Below are positions 1 to 10,990 of a stretch of 64,000 nucleotides of DNA, one piece after another. Position 1 is the first letter of the stretch. The number at the start of each line of letters is the position of its first letter. The DNA is from Phallus indusiatus (taxonomy: Eukaryota > Basidiomycota > Agaricomycetes > Phallales > Phallaceae), in contig JAQFWX010000051.1 in NCBI GenBank assembly GCA_027605045.1, forward strand, positions 206,289-270,288, in the 5' to 3' direction. A model generated the notes under the pieces. It was not told where the DNA came from. It ran no database searches and worked only from the letters and a program-made list of their open reading frames with translations. Made by a program: the position numbers and the translations under genes.

Positions 1-79
1 TCTAGGTGAGTAGTTAGTTCTCCCCCAATATATTCTCTTAGGATCCCCTCCCTCTAGTGTGAGCTGAGTAGCCCTAACA
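1..79. mobile_element. LTR-like terminus (left copy, cut by window edge)
   Basis: The segment ending CTGAGTAGCCCTAACA at 79 closely matches the end of the segment at 1177-1571, including a shared block containing TAGGATCCCCTCCCTCTAG. It is read as the 3' end of an LTR whose beginning lies before the window. No primer-binding site was recognised just after it. It could be the 5' LTR of a two-LTR element ending at 1571, or an independent solo LTR. Confidence 0.45.
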
Positions 80-520
80 AACTGTCATATCAGGATGTGC
101 CCTACATTCAAAAGCGGCTTGAAATTGATACGGATCAAGAAACCGCGCAAAAAAATGTTTAAAAACTGCGTAAGATCTGCAATAAAAACATTAGATGCAA
201 CTTACACAGACATTCTTGATTAAAAGACCGAGATTCTTTAAAATGAACGTTGAGAACGGATTTAGAAGGGATGGCCTGTGATCTCGCGTTTTTGAACTCC
301 GTATGTGTGCGCGTCACGTGTGGTCTCACTGCTTCAGGCTGCATGAGAGTAATGCCATTAATTGTCCAAGCCAATATTATAAACATATAGAGGTTGCAGC
401 TCAGGAATAAATGCTATGGTTAATCTCAACAGACTTCGTGTATGCATGATGTTGTGAAGGAAAATTAGCCAATATAGCGTTGTGGGCTACTATCTCAATT
501 TTTTTTGCTAACCTTACACG

Positions 521-1030
521 ATGCGGTCTTTGAAATGTTCTAACCACAGTATAAAGCACTGGACTTGGTTCATCCTTATTTTTTTCGTGATGGCACCGAT
601 TCCTTTTCTGCAGTCAACGGCCCAGTCTCTCGCGACCGAACCTCAAGTGGCTCTCGTCTTCGCCACCATCAAGTTGCCGCCGATAACAATCACGCGAAGT
701 CTCGCAACAGTAGGAGGTCTCACTTATGCACTTCGGCTCGCCTACCGAGTGCTTGACAAAGTCATAGGGAGACTGGGACGCGGGATCCTCTCGACTAGCT
801 GGGGAAGGAAGCTTGGACAATGGCTGGACAAGGGCGGGAAGCAAGACGCCGAGGTTTAGACGAGAATGACAACGGCACCTGACCCGACCTCGACGGCATT
901 GGCCTCAACCTTCACTCCACCTCCACCGCGACACTCCCTCGGCAAAACCCACGATCCCGCCGATAACAGCAAACCCCCTCGGCTTCGGAAGCAACTTCGT
1001 CGGCCCTTGCAACGAAGGAAGACCCGTTAG
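521..1030 (+). pseudogene. N-terminal fragment of a multicopy fungal gene family
   Basis: An open stretch at 521-859 encodes a protein with a hydrophobic N-terminus, then MAPIPFLQSTAQSLATEP and a ...SLATVGGLTYAL segment. It aligns closely with the minus-strand start at about 3907-3650, so the two are copies of the same gene. After the stop at 857-859 the sequence continues with the same proline/threonine-rich composition but no open frame. The rest of the gene (the part carrying CAHVA in the second copy) is missing here. The fragment lies between two LTR-like termini (79 and 1177), so it may have been captured by a retroelement. Function unknown; not expected to make a full protein. Confidence 0.5.
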
Positions 1031-1176
1031 TTCGCTTTTTGCGTGTGTCTCTGATTAGGCTAATAATTTTCAGCTTGCCACGAGGTCATCGCCCCCAACA
1101 GCGTGAGATGGAGGATCCGTTCACGACCGCTGTGTCAGTTTGCTTTCGCGTTCTCTCTGATCAAGCTACTAACTCC

Positions 1177-1571
1177 TGTCAGGGTACGCTACTGCCGTCT
1201 CTCATTTTCTTATTTATTATCATCGGCATCATTTCTTTTCTATTTTATTTATCATTTCCATATTTTACTTTCACTCTCCGTTTCCTTGTTCTGTCTCTAT
1301 TTCACTTTCTCTACTCGCGCGCGTCGCGCGCTCGTACCCGGCGTGATGCCCGTGACATCATGTCGCTTAGGTTCGGCTTGAGCGCCTGGCACTTAGCTGT
1401 GTCAGGGCCGCACGCCGTGTCGTCGTTTTATGTATATAGTAGCTGTACCTAGAGTGAGGGTCCCTAAGCTTGTTCTCTTAGGATCCCCTCCCTCTAGGTG
1501 AGTAGTATAGTTATCTTCCAATATATTACTTAGGATCCCCTCCCTCTAGCCTGAGCTGAGTAGCCCTAACA
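1177..1571. mobile_element. LTR-like element, about 395 bp
   Basis: The segment begins TGTCAGGG and ends CCCTAACA, which are near-perfect short inverted termini of the TG...CA type expected for LTRs. Its last 80 bp repeat those at 1-79. It contains an internal partial duplication of the block with TAGGATCCCCTCCCTCTAG (about 1482 and 1530). The 5-bp flanks (ACTCC on the left, GCGCA on the right) do not match, which argues against a simple solo LTR and fits a 3' LTR of an element starting before the window. The start is inferred from the terminus only. Confidence 0.5.
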
Positions 1572-2245
1572 GCGCACGTGCGGCTATCATTAATTTTTCT
1601 GCGAATATTCCGTTCTCTACCGGTGCTATTACATAAAGCTGCTGTGTAGGAAAGTTATTTCGCCTTAGATAAAAACTTACATCATGAGTACTCATGTTTG
1701 CGTAAGATTTGCTCAAAGTATACTTCAGTTTACAGAAGTCCTCGTTATGAGTTGTAAACAGTTTACCAGTGGGATTGGCTTTGATGGGAAAGAACAGTGG
1801 CGATATTCATAGATACACAATAGGCATCCAAAGGCCAGTCTTATATGTTAGGGGATTTTGTACGTGTTCGTAAGTCTTTCGTATGATTGATATTTGCATA
1901 GTTAGTACTCAGCTGGAAGGTCGTCGGGAAGGGTTTTCAACGTTCTCGTCATCATGGTAATCTAGTAGCGACAACGCTAATGACCCTCTGAAAGCGGAAC
2001 CTTGCCGTGCATATAGACTGAATTTTTGAATTCACCGTTTTTAAGGTAAGGGGGGGTGAAATTTATTACATGTATGTACATGTACATTGCATCAAATTGT
2101 TACGATAAAAGATGAACATTAGCCGTCTCGTTCGCAAAACTAAGATCATGGTCACGAAATCTTGAAGTGCCATAGCCTTGCTTGAGATATCACGAAAACA
2201 TGTTCCGGAGCACTAAAAATCGTCACATGCATAGTTACTATAGTT
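1572..2245. other. Intergenic, nothing recognised
   Basis: No coding exon, RNA gene or clear repeat was recognised. The stretch is AT-rich with scattered stops in all frames. Confidence 0.5.
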
Positions 2246-3907
2246 TTTAAAATATGAATGCAGGTCTGTGGGAGAATACATGAAGCATACCTTGAAAAAC
2301 TCCCCCGAAGGTCGTACTGGTGGTAAGACCGTTCTTGACGGCCAGCAGTGTCTTCACATTGTGGACGTCGTGGTTATGCGGGTTGCGGAACTCGTACTCG
2401 CGAACGTAGTCCTTGAGTTGAAGAAGCGAATGCTCGGGTACGTGGAAGTTGCGACGGTCACGAAGCTGAGCGAACATGAAGTTCTCCCAGTCAACAGAGG
2501 TCTTGTTGCCGCCTGTAGAACAAAAAACCGTCAGCAAAAAGCTTCGCTGAAATGAATTGAAAAGAAAAAACCAACGCACCGACGAAAGGTATCATCGCCG
2601 ACCTTGATTTTGGAACAGTGGAGTACGAATCCAAGAATGCGGGAGGCGGTCGTGCTGAAGTTCTTGGTGACGTAGGAGTGGAGCTCATCTGCCGCTTTGA
2701 TCAATCCGGTATACTCGTCGCGCTTCAATGTGACACCATGAGGTTCGCCCTCTACCGGCTGTGAGATCTTAGGGTGTCTCCCAGCTGGCAATGGCTTTCG
2801 TCTCGTCACCTATGAGCTTGATGATCGCCCCGACGGCGTCATCGAATGATTCGCTGCCCAGGAGAATAATGTCTTCGCGCGGCTGGCTCTCGTTCTTGCG
2901 TGTGTAGGCTTTGTTCTCGAAGAGCACGGGGCAACGTGGGCGCAGGACAAGAGTACAATGCGCTTGTCGGACTCGTCGGTAGTGAGGCGGAAGAACAACC
3001 CGCCTGCGCCCTCGAAGTGAGCTGACTTGTGAGGCGCGATGGAGAGACCGAGAGTGAGAGTGAAGGGCTTGCGTAGGGCGGGAATGCCTTGTAAGTCGTA
3101 CGTCGGGTCGAAACCCATGAGCATCCCCTGGCGACGGTAGGTTGACTCTATGAAGGCGACTTGGATCTCGGGACAGCCGACTGCCTAGAATACGAAAAAT
3201 AATGTTTTTTTATTCATTCGGTAACATGAATTTTTACTTACCTGGAGGATGCTATTGAAGGCATTAGCAACAGCCACTTCCACTTAGACTGTGATGTATC
3301 GGACTTGTATGCGTAGATAGTTCAAATAAGGAAGAGCAATAAAACTATATTATATACACCTGGAGACGCGTTAGAAAAACGAAGAACTTAATAATACAAA
3401 TAAGAAAGACCTGAACGCGCCACGCATTTCTCGGTTCACCTCAACCATGGAGCGCCGTTTCACACCGATCGTAATAATGAAATCGCATATCAACGCCGCC
3501 TGACCTGCATTTTCTGCAGGAAGGGGCTCGGTCGCCAAAGACTGGACGGTGGAAGGGAGAATGGGGTCGAGGTTGATGCTGTCGAGGTCGGGGCGGATGC
3601 AGTTACCATCGCCTTCACCTCGGCGTCTCGCTTCCTGCCCTTGTTCCAACCAATTTTCGAGTTTTCTTCCCAGTCAGTTGAGTAGATTTCATATGCTAGC
3701 CTCTCTAAAATCGTGTCTGAAATTCTGTAAAGGACCCGGAGTGCATAAGTGAGACCTCCTGCCGTTGCGAGACTTCGCGCGATGGTGATCGGCGGCAACT
3801 CGACAGTGGTGAGGACGACAGCCACTTGAGGTTCGGTCGAGAGAGACTGGGCCGTTGACTGCAGAGAAGGGATGGGTGCCATCACAAAAAAAATAAGGAT
3901 GAACCAA
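2246..3907 (-). pseudogene. Degenerate copy of a multicopy fungal gene with a CAHVA motif
   Basis: Read on the minus strand, successive open pieces give an N-terminus with MAPIPSLQSTAQSLSTEP, a segment with CDFIITIGVKRRSMVEVN, a segment with GFDPTYDLQGIPALRKPF, then VLLSCAHVAP, and finally GGNKTSVDWENFMF and VHNVKTLLAVKNG. These match, from memory, a repeated hypothetical-protein family common in Agaricomycete genomes. The pieces sit in different frames and several junctions lack usable splice sites, so the copy is broken, and the 3' end stops near 2250. The CAHVA motif resembles the His box of trypsin-like peptidases, but that is only a resemblance. Confidence 0.55.
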
Positions 3908-3929
3908 GTCCAGTACTTTTACTGTTTCG

Positions 3930-3985
3930 TCCGAATGTGGTGCCGGTGGTATGACCGTTCTTGACCGCTAGCAGAGGCTTCTGAG
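3930..3985 (-). pseudogene. Small fragment of the same CAHVA gene family
   Basis: The minus strand reads LLAVKNGHTTGTTFG, matching the C-terminal segment of the degenerate copy at about 2300-2360. It lies immediately upstream of that copy's N-terminal start, out of order, so it is the remnant of a further copy left by nested or tandem insertion. Confidence 0.45.
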
Positions 3986-3989
3986 TCTT

Positions 3990-5080
3990 TTAATGTCGGC
4001 TCTTTTGTGTTCTTCCTGGAGCGAGAGTCGATGCGTCAGAAACGTTTCTCAACTGAAAAAAAAGGGGGAAAAACAACTCACAAACAGTGTATCTAGTGGA
4101 CATTGGAGGGGCCATTAGACATTCTGAGTAGACTTGATATCTGAGCCGGAGGGGGAAGAGGTGAGTGGTATTAAGGAGGATATGAGATTCTTGATGCTCA
4201 CGGGTAACGTTGCATGTTGCACAAAGACTTGAGAGAACAATGATATGATTCAGGATTCCGATGAACAACTTGATAGTTGACGTAGACGACTTGCTGCTGT
4301 GAGGTGGGTGAACTGGGGAATCATAGGACTTCGACTCGGAAGAGGGATTAGCTGGTTGAGAGACGGGGAAATAAACTTAAGGGAAAGAGAGATTCGAGTT
4401 TGAGGGGTTCTTTTATCTATTCAATTCAGTGTGAAGTCACCAGTGACCGGAGTGCTAGTGACCACTCACAGACTCAGGAGTCTGGAGAATTTAGATTATG
4501 TATATCGAGATTTACAAAACCAAAAACCCACATATCGTGAAAAATGCGGGTATAATTGATTTTATAGTCGTTAAAATCTGTCACTACGGAAGGCGTAGTA
4601 GTCCGCCTGTGTGCTGTGGTACTAGTGCCACGAAGATAAATGTATTAAGATGTCCCTTTTACATGATAGATAAACCAACCTTCAAATGCTACACGTATTG
4701 ACTCACTCAATTTCAAAATTAAACAAAACACGTCCAAGAGACCCGATTGAAGGAAGAAGATTTTGGAGCCTACTATTTCCTGCCCCTGTTCTCGCGAACA
4801 CACGCATCCAGTGATGAAGATGAAACCGTTGGTTTATTCGCATATTTACCCGGTAATTACATCTCTTTATACGTATTTCACTATGTTCCCATCCCATCCC
4901 ATTTTCATTCTATACAAACATAATGAGAATAAAAGAAAGCGAGGATAGAATAAATCGACCTTCTTGGCTTACATAATCGAAGCGAATTGTCATAAGACAA
5001 CGTGAGGGTCGCCTTTCTTTTGAAAGATGAAATATACATATATATACCTACTTTGATTAAGGCATCGACGGGCGTTAGGC
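3990..5080. other. Intergenic, nothing recognised
   Basis: Short open frames occur on both strands but none has family similarity I recognise, a supported start or a splice structure. Confidence 0.4.
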
Positions 5081-5787
5081 TCAGTAATCTGAGAATCGAA
5101 TGGACGCGTAAAAGAAAATGTTCGCTAACCTAGCAAATCCCCTGTGGGCCTCAAACCCGGGGGAGTGGAAGTAAACAAGCACTTGATAAAAAGAAAACAG
5201 GATTAAACACCAAACCTTACAAGATGCTCGTTCCCGTCCCGGTTCTGGGTAGTAGAGCCCTTGCTGCAGGTTGCCAATCTGTAGGTTTCCCTTGTCGGAA
5301 TTCATTGATTGCTGACAGCCGTTACGATTCCCGTTTGGTCGTGCACCGTGCAAGTCTTCACACGGAATACTCTCCTGCTCCGATGCACGGTTTTGATATC
5401 GGTGTTGGGTTTTGGGTTTGGGGATGTCACTTGTGATGCATGTGATGGCGGTAGTGATGGTATCTGAGAAGACGACGGTAAGGTTGAAGGGTGATGTGGA
5501 GGCAGGTGTGGATTTGAGTGTGAACGTGGGAGTGGAGCCGGATGAAACTGATCTGCCTGACGTGTCTTGAGACGGTGACAGTAGGCGTGATTGCACTTTG
5601 GTAAATAGCTCTGGCGGGATTGCTGAGACGAGGATGAAGGCGAGGGTGAGAGCGAGACCGGCTGTGGTGTGTTGGAAGTGATTTCACCATTCGTTGGGGT
5701 TGTTTCTTCCTCCGGTTCAACGATTTCGATGGGCGCGTTTCGTACTACTCGACGTTTTGTTGGTGGTAAGGAGGGTAGACTCGCCAC
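5081..5787 (-). CDS. Hypothetical low-complexity Ser/Pro-rich protein, doubtful
   Basis: An ATG at 5787 opens a 161-residue frame ending at 5302, beginning MASLPSLPPTKRRVVRNAP with an acidic PEEETTP stretch, then Ser/Pro/His-rich sequence. A second minus frame (5596 down to 5081) overlaps it and looks equally protein-like (STPTFTLKSTPASTSPFNL), so either an intron switches frame or one of them is a shadow. No domain recognised. The overlap of two long open frames may simply reflect low-complexity composition. Confidence 0.3.
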
Positions 5788-5789
5788 TT

Positions 5790-7310
5790 GCTGGTGAGAT
5801 TTAGAGAAGAGCGGGATGAAAGAACAAACTAGAACATGTCTTGGATTTTGATTGCTTGTCCTTTTCTGCTTGAGCGATTTTACTTCCGACAGATGATAGT
5901 TCTGATTTTACGGAGTCATTCGGGTTCGAGTTTTAACGCGCGCGACAGACCTTGTTTGGTGAAAGAGCAAGTCAACAAAATTGCAAGCAATGATGATCGA
6001 CACGTTACCCTTTTCCGCTTCGGAATAACGAGCTAGAGCTGACCTGGCCTGTGCTCTTCGGAAAAAAGCCTTCGGGTCGAGGGATAGGACAGTTGTGCAA
6101 TCGCGGTCAGTATCTTGAATTCTACTTTACAGTGAGACTCAGTCAGACACTATAAAACAGAGACATACTTGGATAGTTTTAGATATGCAGCAGCCCGGCT
6201 GAGGCGGGAGGGTTGGATTTGTACGGTCTGCGATGACGGCTTCCGAGTAATGGCTAATGGCATCTGCTCAATTCCCAGCTTTGGTTGCGTTATTTCCCTG
6301 ATTAAAAAGTCAAATCAAATCAGAAAAAAATTGACTAGTCAAACTTTATCATACAATTTGAGCCTTTGTTGACGCTATTTGTGTAGTAGGCACGTGGCAT
6401 GTTATATGTTCGGTCGTCCATCCAGCGTGCGCGTTCTGGTGTTCGCGCTGAGTGCAGCAGCCATGGTCAAGAACGAAGAGTCATCAGATCAAGACGGAAA
6501 CTTACCAGCAATCGCCAGAAAGCCACGTTATCCATCTCGCGCAAGCTCTCATGTCCAATTATTCCCCTCCTCTTCCAGCTATCCCCCTAATGTCCCATCC
6601 TTGTTTTCAAGATGCTCTTCGGCATTTTTACGGCTTGCAGTTGGGTTTAGAAGAAGGAGAAGACGACGTCGAGATGACTGTCATCCAGAGTAGTCCAGAG
6701 TGCAAAGCGGAGTCCGAAGTTACCTAAAGCGTCATTGTGAGTACGTCGTCCAATGGCAAGCCTATCGGTGTTTGCCGTGCGCTTCATCATTGGCTAGAGA
6801 TATCGCTAGAAACAGTTCCGGGAGCCGAAGAAATTTATCAGAGCGTTTGTTTATCTCTCCTGTCGTAAAGCCGTCTCTTCTTACCCTTCTTTCAAGCACG
6901 GCAAATTCTCCTGGATAAGCAACTTAAACTTTTTGGTATATTGTGGTTCACATACACGTAGTAAGAACTAAGAAGAAATAAAGGCTAGTGTGAATGATGG
7001 GAGCGGACCAAGCACCAAAGAGAATTACGATCCAATAGATAATTTAAAACGGGTAAACTATCAAGATGTAGTAAATAGCGATCTCTGTTATGGTGATTCG
7101 GACGTCCCGCCTGGAATTAGAGTAAATCTTCTTCTTGTATTCAAAATAAGAAGTAATTAACCCAATTCTAGTAAGTACTGGTTAGGTTAGGGAGTCATTC
7201 ACGTCTGATGCGACGTATTTCGTTGGGGTCGCTCTAAAAACGAAGTAGAGAAAATAAGCAGTGACTACTCAATGACACAAATCGACAATTCCATCACATT
7301 ATTATTACCG
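5790..7310. other. Intergenic, nothing recognised
   Basis: Several short open frames overlap on the plus strand around 6380-6920, but none shows a recognisable domain or consistent exon structure. Confidence 0.4.
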
Positions 7311-7313
7311 CTA

Positions 7314-8599
7314 TTACAATACTTTAGACCAAAGAGTAAGTATCAGGTAACAGCTCCCGTCCTCGTCAAAGCATCGATGACTATGACAAACATGGTGGCC
7401 GGTCAGTCGCATGATATACTTGGGAAAACACGACTTACAAGCCGTCAGCCACGGGACTGAAAATTGACCAACAAGATTCGAATTTCTTAGAGCCGCTTCC
7501 TTTAGGGAGTTTTACCGTCGACATGCATTTTGAGTAGAAGTCAAAGCTCAACTCAGTCCATTTCCCATTGAAACACGTTCTTTCGCCATAATACGAGATT
7601 TTAAAGTCCACGTTGACTCGTTTCTTTTTGAGATTAATTGGAGAAGGTTCCAGCGGAGCTACCATTAGTTTCCACTGTTTGTCAATTAGTCCATCCGGGG
7701 CTTGTATGTACATGCCCCATACTTGGCCTTTTGCGAAAAGTTTTGTGTATCAGGTTTTGCAGTATAATTAGAAATCGAGAAGATTACCTTCAGCGACAAA
7801 ATCTATACCAACCGGGGAACCAGTTTGCAATTTCTGTAACATGCCGGGGATATGCCAGGTCATCCTGAACCCAGACTCAACGGGAACAACTTTTAGACTT
7901 TCAACGGTGGAAGACGGTCTTAGGCCATAGCCTATTTCGATATCTTCCACATACAGAGGAGGATATGGAGGAAGACCCTCAAGCTGTCTCAAACTCTCCA
8001 CTCTGACACGTTTGAAAAAGTTATTGAAACCCATTCTGGCGCATGCATAATATAGCTCATCTCTTATTCTCTCATTAAGAGAAATTTCTTCCAGGAATAG
8101 TTGAAGCAGGCTGTGTCGTCTGTCAACCTGTAGTTCTGACGGGTCGTCCGAGTCCGAGGGCGAGTGGAGAATTATCCAGGCCGGAAGAGAGTTGCCTTCC
8201 AATCGGAAATTATATAACTGACTGACTGGTCCCACGGGTAGCGCGGTTTTCTTATACGCTTCAAGGCATTCGGAAACGGCTGTTATGATGCACGGTGTTA
8301 TTTTTTGATCGTGGGAGGCAAGCCAGACCTGTCGGATCTAGAAAAGCAAGTCTATTTAGTATGTGATTGGATTATTATGCCATTAAAACATCATTATTGC
8401 GTACGAGAGCAATAGTGTGGGTTTTAAATTCCTCAACGGACTTGGCGTAGTTGAGTCTCGCTCCAATAGAATGATGGAAGTCATTGCCGGCTTCGCATTT
8501 GTGGTGATAGGTCGGTTTCGTGTCCTTAAACTCAAGTTTGCCGGCCGCGAGTGTTTCCCATCGTATGTTGAGAAAAGAGAGCATGGCGAAAATGTACAT
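7314..8599 (-). CDS. Paralogue A of a five-member four-exon family, function unknown
   Basis: Exons on the minus strand: 8599-8405, 8337-7788, 7727-7439 and 7380-7314; they total 1101 nt, giving 366 residues with no internal stop. Exon 1 starts MYIFAMLSF and carries the family signature H-x-K-C-E-A-G followed by NYAKSVEEFKTH. Exon 2 carries PAWIILHSPSDSD, IRDELYYACARMGFNNFF and EIGYGLRP. Exon 3 begins with GQVWGMYIQ, and exon 4 ends with EDGSCYLILTL. Introns are in phases 0, 1 and 2, identical to copies B, C, D and E. There is no signal peptide or transmembrane segment. The second half has a loose pattern resemblance to MATH/TRAF beta-sandwiches, which is only a hypothesis. Confidence 0.75.
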
Positions 8600-8649
8600 C
8601 TCAGAGTGTCTTAGTATGAACGTCGAGAGAACTGTGTAAGGCTAGTGCA

Positions 8650-8750
8650 CTTTTATAAGGGGTGAAAAAGGAGGCGGGTGAACGGTTCGTGGCACAGCAC
8701 TGAGAGTTGTTCAAAAATGATGATATACTCATCATTACATAACGTCATGA
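8650..8750 (-). promoter_or_regulatory. Family promoter module upstream of copy A
   Basis: Read toward the gene: a TGACGTTA site (cgtca at 8743-8747 on the plus strand), then GAACCGTTCACCCGCCTCC (8670-8688), then CCCCTTATAAAAG (8651-8662), about 50 bp before the ATG. The middle block recurs upstream of all five paralogues; copy A lacks three bases of it. Confidence 0.6.
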
Positions 8751-9845
8751 CTTAGTATCTTAGCCCCGTTGTAAATCATTCTTAGGGTATGTAGAATCTT
8801 CGAACACGAATCTTTTGCGAATTTTGAGAAATTGAGCGAGGCAACCAAGCAAGACGTCAAGATGTCAGCATCACATAATTGTCACACGCTGCAAATTCAA
8901 GAAGCGGACCGTCAAACCGGCCGTCGCATCGTCCCTTACCTCGTCGTCCTATAATGGGTAGTACCTGTAAAAATAGTCGGTATGGCATCTCTCTTTTGAT
9001 TCTCTGTCTAGCATCGCAATTTTTTTTATCACACACGCGTAGACTTCGCTTGGATTCTGTTCTTTCTGAACTTGGACAGCAACAGGGAAGTGCAAGGGGT
9101 TTGCTTTTCTTCGCTTTGCTTTTTTGCGAGCCGGTAAGTCCATTTGGGATTCAATAATTCGTAACTCGTGGATTATTAACGTCTCATTATGCTTAAACCA
9201 CTCAAACTATCGGATACAACGGATATAGGGATCTGGAAAAATTCCACTGCGATGTCTGGCCCTAATCCAACCATCGACTTATCGAAGTATTCAATGACGA
9301 AGAGACAGAGAGATGCTTACAAGGTCATTTAGCGGTTGCTAATTGATTTCTTCGAGTGATAGGAAAGTAGACTCGGGTAAGGTTACTGAAGTACTGTGAA
9401 ATGCTCTGGTTCGGGTTAATTTTAACCCCATCGATCGTTTCTTTAAGGACAGGAACTATCACTCTATCACCGCCTCAAGCTCGTTTTCCCCATGGAAGAG
9501 TTTTTTATTCAATGAATGGTTCTCAATCACTTTCAGAAATGCAAAGAGCTTTGGGGAAAAACGAAGGATCGAGTGAGGAGGTATTGTGTCAACGTTTTTT
9601 TCTTTCAATCTCTGTTTCGTGTATACCACAAATGAGAATGTAAAAAAAATACAGATTTCACACGCAACGAAAAAAGGCCGCAGATTCTGTGCATGCAAGG
9701 GATTTGGGCTTGCATCTAGTCAAATAGCACATGAGTTTAAAATTTCAATCCATCATGATAAATGAATGCACGCTGAATTGTTAAAACTTAGAATATACTT
9801 ATAAATGTGCTGAAAGGACTGGAAGCGCACCAGTAGAAAACACAC
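8751..9845. other. Intergenic, nothing recognised
   Basis: No supported gene. Short open frames near 8879-9157 and 9401-9643 have no recognisable features. Confidence 0.4.
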
Positions 9846-10105
9846 TTCAGTACTAAAATCTGGATGCGAACATATTTCTGACAAGTGTGAGAAGGTCAGA
9901 CATTTATTCAAGTGAACGCGAAAGACGGTTACAGAAAAGTTTGAGCTGAATTCAGGCGCGCAGTGCGCTGTAAGCTATAGTGATACTATTCATACATAAA
10001 CATACCGCGCAGTATTTGATAAAGATGTTTGTTGATTTGAACCGATTCGATAACTTCATCTTAAAGTTACAATACATCAGAACAAACAGTCAGTCTCACG
10101 CAGCA
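9846..10105 (-). pseudogene. 3'-end relic of a sixth paralogue
   Basis: About 260 bp here are near-identical to 12449-12715, which is the last-exon end and 3' flank of copy B. The shared part includes the sequence that encodes VRLTVCSDVL-stop in copy B, read on the minus strand near 10075-10105. Homology ends inside exon 4, and no exon 1-3 sequence follows, so only the tail of a former gene copy remains. Confidence 0.6.
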
Positions 10106-10473
10106 GCGCATCAACTCTGCATAGTACATATAACGCATTCGCGCGCTCAAAAGATGTGAGGGCACGCTTTTTGCGCATGGTCAAAACATCAAGTTGTCGA
10201 CTGAGGGCCGCAAAGCTTCGGCAGAAAATATGGGGAAAAAAACCAAAAATACGAATTGAAGGTCTTTGTGTCCATAATTATGCGATTATTTTCAGGTGAA
10301 GCAACGAAAGTAATTACTTCACGAAAAACGTTTAGTAGTATTTGACAGTGGAGATGTTTAATCTACTAAAATTGACAAATTAGTCGATAAGGAGCATTAA
10401 TCTAAGTACTGATATTCTGCAACTAAAGGAAAGTAATGAGGGACGCCTGAGGACTGTGGAAAGTGGGAACAAA

Positions 10474-10990
10474 GAAACTGGTGACAAAAATGAAAATGGG
10501 AACAATAAGAAATAAATTGTGAACAAGGTGGAGCTGAAGCACCTTGAGGTGAGAATACATTTGGTGAATGAATTCTGGGAGTATGAATGAAAAAAAAAAA
10601 TTAGGAGCCTTGTATGAGACACGAGAATAAAACACTCGCTTATGAAATAGAAATGCGATATGCTGCCCGGGGCTGTACATACATACATTTACAGGGCGAC
10701 GCAAAGAAACTAAGGACAAAAATGAAAACAGGAACAACAAGAAATTGTGATTTGTGAACAAGGCGGGCGAGAATATTTTGGGTGAGAAAATTCTGCGCGT
10801 ATGAATGAAAAAAAATTAGGAGGAACCTTATATGAGACGCGAGAATAAAACTACTCACTTATGAAATATTTAGGCTATAGCGAGGACGATGTGCTGCCCG
10901 GGGCTATACATTTTCATCATTTCCGTGGTAATGAGATGACTACGAACGAAAATTAGAAGCCTTATAGGAAACGTGATAATAAAACTTACT
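10474..10990. repeat. Tandem duplication, unit about 232 bp
   Basis: A block starting at 10474 (with GACAAAAATGAAAA) recurs at 10706. Both copies continue through a T/A-rich stretch, a TATGAGAC-CGAGAATAAAAC-type segment and GCTGCCCGGGGCT (about 10660 and 10890). A shorter third partial unit with AAATTAGAAGCCTTAT follows at 10950-10990. Copies differ by substitutions and small gaps, so it is not recent. Nothing indicates coding function. Confidence 0.55.

Noticed and set aside
10423..10858. Phe/Leu/Ser-rich minus-strand membrane proteins
   Set aside because: They arise from A-rich tandem repeat units on the plus strand and repeat with the same period.
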